A program made the position numbers and the translations under genes. A DNA stretch of 64,000 nt. Origin: Cuneatibacter sp. NSJ-177 (GTDB lineage Bacteria; Bacillota; Clostridia; Lachnospirales; Lachnospiraceae). Numbering within the stretch: the first letter of the stretch is position 1; the number at the start of each line of letters is the position of its first letter. The stretch lies in the NCBI RefSeq assembly GCF_022867805.1, contig NZ_JALIFO010000001.1, forward strand, positions 558,001 through 622,000, given 5' to 3'. Below the pieces are notes generated by a model, which made no database searches, was not told the DNA's origin, and saw only the letters and a list, made by a program, of their open reading frames with translations. Positions 24,158 to 33,654 of the stretch are shown one piece after another.

Positions 24158-24943
24158 ATGAGGAAAGGCCTGAAAAAAATTTTTATCCTGTTTTTTTGGC
24201 TGGCTGTCTGGCAGGCAGTCAGCTTTTTCATGGATAATTCCCTGGTTTTTTCCGGGCCGGTGGAGGTGGCGGAAGCACTTTCCCGTTTGGTTCCCACGGC
24301 TGCATTTTGGAAAACGATCGGCGTTTCCTTGGGAAAAATCGGCAGCGGTTTTTGCCTTGCGCTGGCTTTTGGGATACTGATCGGGGGCCTTTCCTATCGT
24401 TTTTCTTTTTTGGGGGAACTCCTGTCACCGGTGATTTCACTGATGAAAACCGTGCCGGTGGCTTCGTTTGTGATTCTGGCTTTGATTTGGATGGGATCCT
24501 CCCGGCTTTCCGTGCTGATCGTCTTTGTGGTGGCCCTGCCGGTAATCGCCTTAAATACCCAGACAGGACTAAAAAGCGTGGATCCGCAGCTTTTAGAAAT
24601 GGCAGATATATTCCGTATTCGGGGAATGAAACGGTTTTGGTATCTGTACCGCCCGGCGGCGGCGCCGTTTTTCCTGAATGCCTGCCGGTTAGCGGTGGGG
24701 ATGAGCTGGAAAGCAGGCGTGGCGGCGGAAGTAATCGGAGTGCCGGCGTTTTCGATTGGAGAACAGCTTTACAACGCGAAGATATATTTGGAAACGGCGG
24801 ATTTATTTGCCTGGACGGCGGTTGTTTTGGCATTGAGCTATTTCTGCGAAAAGCTTTTGCTGGCGCTGGGCAGAATTCTCTTGCGGGAAGGCGGGTCTGT
24901 TCCGGATGGCGGAAAACGAAGAAAGAGCGGAAAGGGCTTATAG
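24158..24943 (+). CDS. NitT/TauT-family ABC transporter permease (second)
   Basis: 261 residues, about six membrane segments, with the inner loop around LLEMADIFRIRGMKRFWYLY. Distinct from the permease at 21597. With the following ATPase it makes the second transporter core of the cluster; both cores may share the one binding protein, or the first may have lost its own. Confidence 0.9.
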   Translation: MRKGLKKIFILFFWLAVWQAVSFFMDNSLVFSGPVEVAEALSRLVPTAAFWKTIGVSLGKIGSGFCLALAFGILIGGLSYRFSFLGELLSPVISLMKTVPVASFVILALIWMGSSRLSVLIVFVVALPVIALNTQTGLKSVDPQLLEMADIFRIRGMKRFWYLYRPAAAPFFLNACRLAVGMSWKAGVAAEVIGVPAFSIGEQLYNAKIYLETADLFAWTAVVLALSYFCEKLLLALGRILLREGGSVPDGGKRRKSGKGL

Positions 24944-24958
24944 CACAGGAGAATGTCG

Positions 24959-25594
24959 ATGATACAAGTGGAGCGTGTGACAAAAGCATTTGACGGAAAA
25001 ACCGTTTTGCAAGAGTTTTCCGCTGAGTTTTCGGATGGCTGCTGGTGCCTGATGGGACCTTCCGGTGTTGGAAAGACAACGCTGCTGCGTTTGATCTGCG
25101 GGCTGGAAAAACCGGATTGCGGGCGGATTCTTCTGCCACCCGGCGCCCGGTTCGGCGTTGTTTTCCAGGAGAATCGGCTCTGCGAGGGGATTTCAGCGGT
25201 GAAGAATTTGCAGCTGGTCTGCGAGAGAAGAGAAGCGGAAGAACTGCTGCGGGAAATTCTTCCGGCAGACAGTCTGAGTCAGCCGGTGAGAGAGCTTTCC
25301 GGCGGGATGCGCCGCCGGATCGCGGTGGCGCGGGCTATGGCGGCGCATGCAGAGGTTCTGCTGATGGATGAGCCGTTTACCGGTCTGGATGAAAAGACGA
25401 AGGAGCAGGTGATAAGTTTTGTGCTTCGCCATCGAAATGGACGTCTGTTGATCGTCGCCACGCATCAGGAGGAAGAGGCCCGCGCATTGGGCGCCGGTAT
25501 TCTTCGGATCGAGCCGCCGCCGGGAACGAAAACAGGGAAAACAGCGGAATCAAGTTCTGCATTGATATGCAGGTCGGATGAAGTTCAGCATTAG
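24959..25594 (+). CDS. ABC transporter ATP-binding protein (second)
   Basis: 211 residues, shorter than the first ATPase. Walker A GPSGVGKTT, Q-loop VVFQENRLCEGIS, signature LSGGMRRR, Walker B VLLMDEPFTGLD and H-loop ATHQEEEA. ATG at 24959 is chosen since AGGAG is 7 nt upstream; ATG at 24953 is an alternative. Last gene of the cluster. Confidence 0.9.
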   Translation: MIQVERVTKAFDGKTVLQEFSAEFSDGCWCLMGPSGVGKTTLLRLICGLEKPDCGRILLPPGARFGVVFQENRLCEGISAVKNLQLVCERREAEELLREILPADSLSQPVRELSGGMRRRIAVARAMAAHAEVLLMDEPFTGLDEKTKEQVISFVLRHRNGRLLIVATHQEEEARALGAGILRIEPPPGTKTGKTAESSSALICRSDEVQH

Positions 25595-25745
25595 GAAAGC
25601 AGATCCGGTGAAGTCTGGAGTGATGAGAGGAGGCCTGCGTTTTCGATCTAGAACGCTTTGCCATGGGAAGGGAAAGATATATGGGAATGCTTGATTCTTA
25701 TACGAAGAAAGTACGAGGAAAGAGACGGAAATCGCAGCGGTTCAC

Positions 25746-25774
25746 TTGCTTTTTCTGTCGGAATGTGGTAGCAT
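25746..25774 (+). promoter_or_regulatory. Promoter of asd
   Basis: TTGCTT, 17-bp spacer, TAGCAT, about 36 bp before the start codon. Confidence 0.55.
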
Positions 25775-25810
25775 AGAGAAAAATTTTCCGGATAATATGA
25801 GGTGGATACC

Positions 25811-26896
25811 ATGAGTGAGAAACTGAGAGTCGGCATTTTAGGTGCAACCGGGATGGTAGGACAGCGTTTCATCACGCTGCTGGCGGACCATCCTTGGTTT
25901 GAGATCGTATCGCTGGCGGCCAGCCCCCGTTCGGCGGGAAAGACCTACGAGGAGGCCATCGGCGGCCGTTGGAAGCTGGATCTTCCGATGCCTGAGAAAG
26001 TCAAAAAGATGGTTGTGAGAAATGTCAACGAGGTGGAGGCCGTCGCATCCGAGGTGGATATGGTCTTCAGCGCCGTAGACATGACGAAAGACGAGATCCG
26101 CGCCATCGAAGAAGCATACGCCAAAACGGAGACTCCGGTCGTTTCCAACAACAGCGCCCATCGCTGGACTCCGGACGTTCCGATGGTGGTGCCGGAAATC
26201 AACCCTGGACATTTGGACGTGATCCCTTACCAGAAAAAGCGCCTGGGAACGGAAAAAGGTTTTATCGTTGTAAAACCCAACTGCTCGATCCAGAGCTATA
26301 CCCCGATGCTGCATGCTTTGATGGAATTTGTTCCGAAGGTCGTGGTAGCGACGACCTACCAGGCAATTTCCGGCGCAGGAAAGACCTTTGAGGATTGGCC
26401 GGAGATCCTGGATAATGTGATTCCGTATATCGGCGGCGAGGAGGCAAAGAGCGAGCAGGAGCCTCTGCGTCTCTGGGGCAAAATTGAGAACGGCGCGATC
26501 GTGAAGGCAGAGTCCCCGATCATCACTTCCCAGTGTCTGCGTGTGCCGGTCAGCAATGGTCACACGGCGGCGGTTTTCATGTCCTTTGAGAAAAAGCCTG
26601 CTATTGAGGAGATTTTAGATCGCTGGGCCAACTTTAAGGGGCTGCCCCAGGAGCTGAACCTGCCCAGCGCGCCGAAGCAGTTTATCCACTATTTTGAAGA
26701 TTGCGACCGCCCGCAGCCGAGACTGGACCGGGATGTTGAGGGCGGCATGGCCGTATTTGCAGGACGTCTGCGCGAGGATATTGTCTATGATTACAAGTTT
26801 GTCGGCCTGTCCCACAATACGCTGCGCGGAGCGGCCGGCGGAGCAGTTCTGATTGCGGAACTCTTAAAGGCACAGGGATATATCACGAAAAAATGA
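25811..26896 (+). CDS. asd: Aspartate-semialdehyde dehydrogenase
   Basis: 361 residues, archaeal/fungal-type ASADH. It makes aspartate semialdehyde for lysine, threonine, methionine and DAP. Seen: NADP loop GILGATGMVGQR, SNNSAHRW, catalytic Cys in KPNCSIQSYTPML, and the acid-base His in SNGHTAAVFM. ATG at 25811 follows AGGTGG. It overlaps topB by 4 bp. metA, a later step towards methionine, lies 3.5 kb downstream. Confidence 0.95.
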   Translation: MSEKLRVGILGATGMVGQRFITLLADHPWFEIVSLAASPRSAGKTYEEAIGGRWKLDLPMPEKVKKMVVRNVNEVEAVASEVDMVFSAVDMTKDEIRAIEEAYAKTETPVVSNNSAHRWTPDVPMVVPEINPGHLDVIPYQKKRLGTEKGFIVVKPNCSIQSYTPMLHALMEFVPKVVVATTYQAISGAGKTFEDWPEILDNVIPYIGGEEAKSEQEPLRLWGKIENGAIVKAESPIITSQCLRVPVSNGHTAAVFMSFEKKPAIEEILDRWANFKGLPQELNLPSAPKQFIHYFEDCDRPQPRLDRDVEGGMAVFAGRLREDIVYDYKFVGLSHNTLRGAAGGAVLIAELLKAQGYITKK

Positions 26897-28944
26897 CAAA
26901 AAAGTTATACATTGCCGAAAAACCCAGCGTTGCGCAGGAGTTTGCCAAGGCACTGAAATTGAATATGGTCCGCGGAGACGGATATCTGGAGAGTGAGGAG
27001 GCGGTCGTCACCTGGTGTGTCGGCCACCTGATCACCATGAGCTATCCCGACGCCTACGACCCGAAGCTGAAAAGGTGGAGTCTGGAAACTCTGCCTTTTT
27101 TGCCTGAGGAATTTAAGTATGAGGTGATCGGCTCGGTCAACAAGCAGTTTCAGATTGTTAAAAAACTTCTGAACCGAAAAGACATCGACACGATCTATGT
27201 CTGTACCGATTCGGGGCGGGAAGGGGAATACATCTACCGCCTGGTGGAACAGATGGCAGGGGTCAAAGGAAAAGCGCGCAAAAGAGTTTGGATTGATTCT
27301 CAGACCGAGGAGGAGATCCTCCGCGGAATCCGGGAAGCCAAAGACCTTTCGGAATACGATAATCTGGCCTCCTCCGCCTACCTGCGGGCCAAGGAAGATT
27401 ACCTGATGGGAATCAATTTCTCCCGGCTGCTGACGGTGAAATACGGCAATACGATCTCCAGCTTTATGAAAAAGGACCGGACCGTGCTTTCCGTGGGCCG
27501 GGTGATGACCTGCGTTCTGGGGATGGTGGTGCGCCGGGAGCGCGAGATCCGCAATTTCGTAAAAACCCCCTTTTACCGGGTGCTGGCCAAGCTGGATGCC
27601 GAGGGTCATTCCTTTGACGCGGAGTGGAAGGCAGTGGAGGGCAGCAGGCATTTTCAGATGCCCTACCTTTATAAAGACAATGGGTTTAAAGAGCGGGAGC
27701 GGGCGGAGCAGCTGATTGGGGAACTTTCCTTGCCGGAGCCGATAACCATGGTGCTCCAAAAGATCGAAAAGAAGACGGAAAAGAAAAATCCGCCGCTGCT
27801 GTTTAACCTGGCCGAACTGCAAAATGTTTGCTCCAAAGCCCTGAAACTGAGCCCGGATGAGACTTTGAAAATTGTCCAGGAGCTTTATGAGAAAAAATTG
27901 GTGACCTATCCCCGTACGGATGCCAGGGTGCTGTCGACGGCGATCGCCAAGGAAATCGGGAAAAATATTGCCGGCTTGAAAGCAATTCCCGGCGTCCGTG
28001 GATTTGCCGGGGAAATATTGGATCAAGGGCTTCATAAAGGGATCGGGAAATCCCGCTACACCAACGATAAACAGATCACGGATCACTATGCCATCATCCC
28101 GACCGGACAGGGAATCGGGGGGCTGGGCAAGCTGGCTCCGACGGCCGTTAAGGTCTATGAGATGGTGGTGCGGCGTTTTTTAAGCATTTTTTTCCCGCCT
28201 GCAGTTTATCTGAAATATAAGCTGGAGCTTGTGCGGAAGGACGAGCATTTCTTTGCGGGCTTCCGGGTTTTGACCGATGAAGGTTACATGAAGGTGACCG
28301 GCGTCTACAGCGCAAAGAAAAAGGAAGACAAAGAAAGCGAGGATGGCAAGGAGGGCGCGGAGGAAGAAACCGATGTCAAAAATGATCCGGAATTTCTCCG
28401 AATTCTTTCCGAGCTGAAAAAGGGAGCCGTTTTCCCGGTGGAGGAGCTGTCCGTAAAAGAAGGGGAAACCTCCCCGCCCAAGCGGTATACGTCGGGTTCC
28501 ATGATTTTGGCCATGGAAAACGCGGGCCAGCTGATCGAGGACGAGGAGCTGCGCGCACAGATCAAAAGCAGTGGGATTGGAACCTCGGCGACACGGGCCG
28601 AGATATTAAAAAAATTAGTGACGATCAAATATCTGTCTCTGGCAAAAAAAACACAGATCATCACGCCGACGCTTCTCGGCGAGGTGGTGTTCGATACGGT
28701 GAATTGTTCTATTCGTTCTCTCCTGAACCCGGAGCTGACGGCCAGTTGGGAAAAGGGGCTGAACCTGGTGGCCGAGGGGACGATTACCGGGGATGAATAC
28801 ATGAAAAAGCTGGAGGACTTCATCCAAAGGCGGACGGCGGCGGTGCTGCAGACCAACCGGAGCTCCCAAATTTTCGGGGCTTACCAGGAGGTGGAAGATT
28901 TCTACAAGAAAAAGACGCCGGCTGCTGCGAAAAGTGAATCTTAG
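26893..28944 (+). CDS. topB: DNA topoisomerase III
   Basis: Type IA topoisomerase, 683 residues. Toprim motifs IAEKPSVAQEFA and CTDSGREGEYIYRLVE, active Tyr in KKLVTYPRTDARVLS, and the hinge FSRLLTVKYG. A charged insert (KEDKESEDGKEGAEEETD) lies near residue 485. No C-terminal zinc fingers are present, as usual for TopB. Its ATG overlaps the asd stop codon (ATGA). Confidence 0.95.
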   Translation: MTKKLYIAEKPSVAQEFAKALKLNMVRGDGYLESEEAVVTWCVGHLITMSYPDAYDPKLKRWSLETLPFLPEEFKYEVIGSVNKQFQIVKKLLNRKDIDTIYVCTDSGREGEYIYRLVEQMAGVKGKARKRVWIDSQTEEEILRGIREAKDLSEYDNLASSAYLRAKEDYLMGINFSRLLTVKYGNTISSFMKKDRTVLSVGRVMTCVLGMVVRREREIRNFVKTPFYRVLAKLDAEGHSFDAEWKAVEGSRHFQMPYLYKDNGFKERERAEQLIGELSLPEPITMVLQKIEKKTEKKNPPLLFNLAELQNVCSKALKLSPDETLKIVQELYEKKLVTYPRTDARVLSTAIAKEIGKNIAGLKAIPGVRGFAGEILDQGLHKGIGKSRYTNDKQITDHYAIIPTGQGIGGLGKLAPTAVKVYEMVVRRFLSIFFPPAVYLKYKLELVRKDEHFFAGFRVLTDEGYMKVTGVYSAKKKEDKESEDGKEGAEEETDVKNDPEFLRILSELKKGAVFPVEELSVKEGETSPPKRYTSGSMILAMENAGQLIEDEELRAQIKSSGIGTSATRAEILKKLVTIKYLSLAKKTQIITPTLLGEVVFDTVNCSIRSLLNPELTASWEKGLNLVAEGTITGDEYMKKLEDFIQRRTAAVLQTNRSSQIFGAYQEVEDFYKKKTPAAAKSES

Positions 28945-28956
28945 ACGGAGAATTGT

Positions 28957-28981
28957 GGCGGGACGGTTTTCCCGCCTTTTC
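28957..28981 (+). terminator. Terminator of asd-topB
   Basis: GGCGGG/CCCGCC stem followed by TTTT. Confidence 0.8.
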
Positions 28982-29139
28982 TCATTAAATGTGAAAGTCC
29001 CGGCAAGCGGCGGTGTAAATGGATAAGCTTGCAAGTTATGAAAAGCAGCGCGCGATCATAAAATTAGGATAAAGTGCCGGGAGAGGGGGCATCCCGCTCT
29101 GTTTCCTGGTATAAAACGGGATCCGTAAGGCTGAACCTC

Positions 29140-29168
29140 TTGTCAAGGAAATGGTTACGGAGTATAAT
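29140..29168 (+). promoter_or_regulatory. Promoter of the DUF6465 gene
   Basis: TTGTCA, 17-bp spacer, TATAAT, about 38 bp before the ATG. Confidence 0.8.
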
Positions 29169-29205
29169 AAAAAAAGATAGCTGATTCGGAAAAGGAGGAT
29201 TCGCA

Positions 29206-29619
29206 ATGGCAAAAGAAAAGGAAATAGCGAAAGAGGCGGAAAACGCTTCCCGTCCGGAGGCGATTGAGACGAAAAAGACGGAGCCGAAAGCCATCGGAAC
29301 CAAGGCGTCCAGGGCGAAAGCGATTGGGACAAAAGACGGTACCATCAAAGCGATTGAGGATAAGAGGCCGGATAAAAAGACGCCGAATCGGGGAAAGAAA
29401 CAGACAGCCGGGGCAGAGCAGGAGATTTTTGTACAGTACGGAGGCACGGAAATCGTCGTGCAGGATGTGATGGATAAGGTGAAGCAGGCATATGCTGCGG
29501 AGGGACACCGAGTTTCCAATATCCGCACCGTTCAGCTATACATCAAACCCGAAGAAAATGCCGCATATTATGTGATCAACGGGAAAGCAGAAGGGAAAAG
29601 CGTTTCTTTGTCCGACTGA
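29206..29619 (+). CDS. DUF6465-family protein
   Basis: 137 residues: a basic, disordered N-terminal half with repeats (PKAIGTK, AKAIGTK, IKAIEDK) and a folded C-terminal domain (EIFVQYGGTEIVVQDVMDKV ... TVQLYIKPEENAAYYVINGK). This matches the DUF6465 family common in Lachnospiraceae, of unknown function. SD AAGGAGG. The Lys-rich tail could bind nucleic acid, but this is only an inference. Confidence 0.8.
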   Translation: MAKEKEIAKEAENASRPEAIETKKTEPKAIGTKASRAKAIGTKDGTIKAIEDKRPDKKTPNRGKKQTAGAEQEIFVQYGGTEIVVQDVMDKVKQAYAAEGHRVSNIRTVQLYIKPEENAAYYVINGKAEGKSVSLSD

Positions 29620-29673
29620 ATTTTCGTTTCTTTTGTCCCGTGTGGGGCGGAGACTGAATGCTTCTATTCTTAC

Positions 29674-29702
29674 TTGCATTCTTTAAAAAAATGCGGTAAG
29701 AT
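29674..29702 (+). promoter_or_regulatory. Candidate promoter upstream of the LbH gene
   Basis: TTGCAT, 17-bp spacer, TAAGAT. The next element is a terminator hairpin, so initiation here would give a short attenuated leader. Confidence 0.5.
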
Positions 29703-29731
29703 GAAAAAAGTTCTGATAGCAAAAGCCGGTG

Positions 29732-29762
29732 CGGGCGGAGCCTTCTAACTCCGCCCGTTTTT
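29732..29762 (+). terminator. Terminator/attenuator before the LbH gene
   Basis: CGGGCGGAG/CTCCGCCCG perfect 9-bp stem and T5. It ends only 20 bp before the ATG at 29783, so it may be the DUF6465 terminator or an attenuator of the LbH-metA unit. Confidence 0.8.
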
Positions 29763-29782
29763 CGGTGAAGGAAGGATTTCAT

Positions 29783-30466
29783 ATGGATAAGACGAAGGAT
29801 TTATTTGATTTGAGCCACACGTTGGCAAAACCGTTGTTGGAGAAGACCGAATACCCCCACGAGGCGCTCGGCAAGATTAAAGCATTTATTCTGGAACTCG
29901 GTCCGCAGCTTCCCAAGGAAGAATATACGGAGATTTCCGAGCATGTGTGGGTGGCAAAGGATGCTGAGGTAGCGCCTACCGCTTATCTGGGGGATGCGGT
30001 CATTGTCGGGAAAGGCGCTCAGGTCCGCCATTGCGCATTTGTCCGCGGCAGCGCTCTGATTGGCGCTGGGGCTGTGGTTGGAAATTCCACCGAACTGAAA
30101 AATGTGATCCTGTTTGACGAGGTGCAGGTACCCCACTATAACTATGTCGGGGATTCGATTTTAGGCTATCACGCTCATCTGGGGGCTGGTTCCATCACTT
30201 CCAATATCAAGGCGGACAAAGCCAATGTTGTGATCCACGGCGACGGCGAAGAATTCGCAACCGGCCTCAGAAAGATGGGCGCAATGCTTGGCGACTGGGC
30301 AGATATCGGCTGTAATTCCGTACTGAATCCCGGATCAGTGATTGGACGGGGGGCCAGAGTCTACCCGCTTTCTATGGTGCGCGGCGTTGTGCCGGCAAAG
30401 TCCATTTATAAAAGAGCCGGGGAGATCGTGGCGCTGAGGACGAAGGAGGAACTGCATGCCGATTAA
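29783..30466 (+). CDS. Left-handed beta-helix (hexapeptide) acyltransferase-like protein
   Basis: About 227 residues, related to the C-terminal half of GlmU. Hexapeptide turns are seen in [40 protein letters not shown] and [20 protein letters not shown], with the N-acetyltransferase-like loop [20 protein letters not shown]. No pyrophosphorylase domain is present, so the role (sugar-nucleotide acetylation or other) is open. AAGGA precedes the ATG at 29783. It overlaps metA by 11 bp. Confidence 0.85.
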   Translation: MDKTKDLFDLSHTLAKPLLEKTEYPHEALGKIKAFILELGPQLPKEEYTEISEHVWVAKDAEVAPTAYLGDAVIVGKGAQVRHCAFVRGSALIGAGAVVGNSTELKNVILFDEVQVPHYNYVGDSILGYHAHLGAGSITSNIKADKANVVIHGDGEEFATGLRKMGAMLGDWADIGCNSVLNPGSVIGRGARVYPLSMVRGVVPAKSIYKRAGEIVALRTKEELHAD

Positions 30467-31382
30467 AATACAGAATGATCTGCCGGCCAGAGGGGAGCTG
30501 GAACAGGAAAATATATTTGTCATGGACGAATCCCGCGCGATGTCCCAGGATATCCGTCCTCTTCAGATTTTAATCCTGAACCTGATGCCGATCAAACAGG
30601 ACACGGAGACGCAGCTGTTCCGCGCCTTGTCCAATACGCCTCTGCAGGTGGACATCACACTGATGCACACGTCCAGCCATCAGTCCAAAAATACGTCGTC
30701 GGTTCACCTCAATAAATTCTATGTTGTCTTTGACGATGTCAAGGACAAGAAGTTTGACGGAATGATTATCACCGGCGCTCCGGTGGAGATGATTCCTTTT
30801 GAACAGGTGGATTATTGGGGAGAGCTCTGCTCCATTATGGAGTGGAGCAAAAGCCATGTGACCTCGACGATCCATGTCTGTTGGGGAGCCCAGGCCGGGC
30901 TTTACTACCATTACGGGCTGGACAAGGTCCTGCTGACGCAGAAGCTCTCCGGTATCTACAAACACCATATTTTGACCAGAGAGATGCCTCTGACCCGCGG
31001 TTTCGATGATTTCTTCAAAGTGCCCCATTCCAGAAATACCACGGTGCCGCTGGAGGAGATTCAGAAAGAGAAAGATCTGGTAATCCTGGCAAAATCCTAC
31101 GAGGCCGGCGCTTATCTGATCCAGAATAAGGCGGGGAATCAAATTTTCATCATGGGCCATCCGGAGTATGACCGGATGACGCTGGATAAAGAATACCGCC
31201 GGGATATGGCAGCCGGTTTAAATCCGGAAGTGCCGGAAAACTATTATCCGGAAGGAAATCCCGAAAACAGGCCGTCGCTGACCTGGCGGATCCATGCGAA
31301 TACGCTTTATACAAATTGGCTGAACTACTATGTGTATCAGACGACGCCTTATGATCTTTATGGGACGCCTTGGAACAGCTAG
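30456..31382 (+). CDS. metA: Homoserine O-acetyltransferase (MetA family)
   Basis: 308 residues. First committed step of methionine synthesis. Catalytic Cys142 in [10 protein letters not shown], and the His/Glu of the triad in [11 protein letters not shown]. The residue that sets acyl-CoA choice is Glu111 (TGAPVE); E. coli MetA has Gly there and uses succinyl-CoA, whereas Glu111 is known to give acetyl-CoA use. So acetylation is predicted although the family is often named succinyltransferase. Start lies inside the preceding gene, behind GAGG. Confidence 0.93.
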   Translation: MPIKIQNDLPARGELEQENIFVMDESRAMSQDIRPLQILILNLMPIKQDTETQLFRALSNTPLQVDITLMHTSSHQSKNTSSVHLNKFYVVFDDVKDKKFDGMIITGAPVEMIPFEQVDYWGELCSIMEWSKSHVTSTIHVCWGAQAGLYYHYGLDKVLLTQKLSGIYKHHILTREMPLTRGFDDFFKVPHSRNTTVPLEEIQKEKDLVILAKSYEAGAYLIQNKAGNQIFIMGHPEYDRMTLDKEYRRDMAAGLNPEVPENYYPEGNPENRPSLTWRIHANTLYTNWLNYYVYQTTPYDLYGTPWNS

Positions 31383-31452
31383 GTTTCAGTTTGTTGTGGT
31401 GAGATTTTGAGACACCGGTTAGGAACGTTCCGTTTCTACCATTCCATACGAA

Positions 31453-31487
31453 GATAAGGGCATTGATAGGAATGTCCTTATTTTTTT
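31453..31487 (+). terminator. Terminator of metA
   Basis: ATAAGG/CCTTAT with inner CATT/AATG, followed by seven T. Confidence 0.85.
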
Positions 31488-31520
31488 GTTCTTGCCATAG
31501 TTTTGAACCACATGACGCCT

Positions 31521-33026
31521 TTATTTCGCCCACTTGGTTGCCAGCAAAAACAGCAGGTAGAAGACACAGATTAAAAGACAGCCTGCCACCAATCCGGGCA
31601 ATCCGCTTAGGGGCAGCATATGTTTGGTGATTCGGACGGCAATCGCAATGGCGGCCATGGGGCGCAGGACCCGGTAAAATGCCGAGAAGGAAAAAGGGAT
31701 CATCCGATACAGGGTGAAGGTGTGCAGACCGGCCACCAGAAGCTGGGAGGCCAGCATGCCCCAGAGATAGGCCAGAATTCCGTAGCGGGGAATCAAAAGG
31801 AACACAAACGCCAGGCGGATCGAAAGCCCGGCCAGGTTCTGCACAAAGGTCGCTGCGGTTTTTCCCATCCCATTTAAGATACTGCCGGCCGTGGTGGCCA
31901 GATAGAGGAAGGGGCAGAGCCATCCAAGGATTGTGATGTAGGTGCCGGCGTCGGAGTTTTGAAACAAAAGAGAACCCATCTCGCCGCCCCAGGCTACGAA
32001 AATTCCGGTGCAGAGGATTCCAAGATAAACACTGTAACCGATGGAAAGCTCTGTGGTACGACTGATTTTATCGGTATCGCTGACGGACTGCGCTTCTGCC
32101 ACCGAAGGCAGCAGCATGACCGATACCGAGTTGGTCAAAGCCGAGGGAAATAGGATAAAGGGCAAAGACATTCCGGTCAGCACCCCGTATACACTGAGGG
32201 CGTCGGCGGAAGTTAGACCGCTCATCTGCAGCCGGTTTGGAATTTGAATGGCCTCGATGCTTTGAAGTACGCCGAGAATCAGCCGGTTGGCGGCAAGAGG
32301 TGTTGCCAGCAGCAGAATGTTTCGGAGCGCTCCCGATTTGTGCAGGGAGGCGGTGGCCGAAAGATCTTCAAAGAGCAGATCTTCATGGAAGAACGTCACT
32401 CGGATTGCTAAAAAAGATACCAGGAGGGACGCCATTTCCCCGACGATCAGACCCAGGGCGGCGATGGTGACGGTCAGCTCCTTCCCCTGAGCCAGATAAT
32501 AATTTGCGATCAGGCAGACGACGCCGACCCGCACCAGCTGTTCCGCCAGCTGGCTTAAGGAGGGAACCTCGGTCTTTTTTTTGCCGTAATAATATCCGTT
32601 GATTGCGGAGTGGGCGGCGGTGATAGGAAGGGAAAGCGCCAGCAGACGAAGCAAATCAGCGGTTCGGGGCTCTCCGAGAAGTGCGGCTGCCAGGAAATCC
32701 GCTTTGACATAAATCAGTCCCGCCAGTAAAACCGCGATGGCCTCGGACAAATACAGACCGGCGGAGAATTGGCTCCGTCCGTCTTTGAGATGACCGGTGG
32801 CGAGAGATTGGGCTACAAAGCGGGAGATGGCGGTCTGGATGGGCCCGCAGCAAAGGGCAAAGCAGACGCCGGTGACCGGAGCGATCAGCTGGTAAATGCC
32901 CATTCCCTCGGCGCCGATCAGGTTGGAGAGATAGATACGGTAAAAAAAGCCCAAAATGCGGGATAAAAACCCGGTGGCCGTCAGGATCAAAGTGCCTGTA
33001 ATAATAGGATGTGCCTGCCGTTTCAT
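31521..33026 (-). CDS. SpoVB/MurJ-like polysaccharide flippase (MATE-fold, MOP superfamily)
   Basis: 501 residues with about 14 membrane segments. N-terminal ILTATGFLSRILGFFYRIYL and GAEGMGIYQLIAPV are typical of SpoVB-type oligosaccharide/lipid II flippases of Clostridia. It probably moves a lipid-linked cell-wall or spore-cortex precursor across the membrane. Divergent from iscR. Which of the several paralogues of a typical genome this is cannot be told. Confidence 0.88.
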   Translation of the reverse strand: MKRQAHPIITGTLILTATGFLSRILGFFYRIYLSNLIGAEGMGIYQLIAPVTGVCFALCCGPIQTAISRFVAQSLATGHLKDGRSQFSAGLYLSEAIAVLLAGLIYVKADFLAAALLGEPRTADLLRLLALSLPITAAHSAINGYYYGKKKTEVPSLSQLAEQLVRVGVVCLIANYYLAQGKELTVTIAALGLIVGEMASLLVSFLAIRVTFFHEDLLFEDLSATASLHKSGALRNILLLATPLAANRLILGVLQSIEAIQIPNRLQMSGLTSADALSVYGVLTGMSLPFILFPSALTNSVSVMLLPSVAEAQSVSDTDKISRTTELSIGYSVYLGILCTGIFVAWGGEMGSLLFQNSDAGTYITILGWLCPFLYLATTAGSILNGMGKTAATFVQNLAGLSIRLAFVFLLIPRYGILAYLWGMLASQLLVAGLHTFTLYRMIPFSFSAFYRVLRPMAAIAIAVRITKHMLPLSGLPGLVAGCLLICVFYLLFLLATKWAK

Positions 33027-33064
33027 AGATACCGCCTGGAAAGAAAATTATTATAATTTATGGC

Positions 33065-33093
33065 TTGACAGAGAAGATTAGAAGTGTTATCCT
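33065..33093 (+). promoter_or_regulatory. Promoter of the isc operon
   Basis: TTGACA, 17-bp spacer, TATCCT. The leader of about 70 nt that follows may hold the Rrf2 target, but no site could be fixed. Confidence 0.75.
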
Positions 33094-33171
33094 GTAACCA
33101 TAAAACATAGTAAATTAGTGGGAATTAAAAGAGTTGGAATTTACCAAAAAGAAATTCGTCAGGAGGAAACG

Positions 33172-33603
33172 ATGAAAATTACGACGAAGGGACGATATGG
33201 CCTGCGGGCAATTGTAGATTTGGCCGTTTACAGTGAAGACGGCCCGGTGTCCATTCACAGCATCGCAGAGCGGCAAGGCGTTTCCGACGGATATCTGGAG
33301 CAGCTGATCAGCCGGTTGAAGCGGGCCGGTCTGGTGGAGAGCGTGCGGGGAGCCACCGGGGGCTACCGGCTGGCGCGGCCGGCGTCGGAGATCTCCGTGG
33401 GGGACATCCTGAGGGCCCTGGAGGGGAGCCTCTACCCGGTGGAATGTCCGGGGATCGGCGAAGGAGAGAGCTGCGGGAATGAGACCGTATGCGTGGCCAA
33501 AGGCGTATGGAAGATCATTGGCGACAGCATTGAATCCGCGGTGGACGGAATTTCCCTGGAGACACTGAAAAATCAAAGCAAAGATTGTCTGGGCATAGAA
33601 TAA
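33172..33603 (+). CDS. iscR: Rrf2-family regulator (IscR-like)
   Basis: 143 residues. Winged HTH (TKGRYGLRAIVDLAVYSEDG, QGVSDGYLEQLISRLKRAGL) and the wing GATGGYRLARP. Three cysteines in VECPGIGEGESCGNETVC are placed like the [2Fe-2S] ligands of IscR, though with C-x8-C-x5-C spacing. It is first of iscR-iscS-iscU-mnmA and likely senses Fe-S or cysteine status to control this operon. ATG at 33172 follows CAGGAGG. Confidence 0.9.
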   Translation: MKITTKGRYGLRAIVDLAVYSEDGPVSIHSIAERQGVSDGYLEQLISRLKRAGLVESVRGATGGYRLARPASEISVGDILRALEGSLYPVECPGIGEGESCGNETVCVAKGVWKIIGDSIESAVDGISLETLKNQSKDCLGIE

Positions 33604-33654
33604 AGAAACGGCAAGGCTGCCAGAGCCGGTGCCGTCAGAAAGGATGAGAAAACA

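Noticed and set aside
29701-29748. A 15-codon Ala/Gly-rich leader peptide ending in the attenuator hairpin
   Set aside because: Its ATG overlaps the -10 box, so it would lie upstream of the transcription start, and it has no SD.
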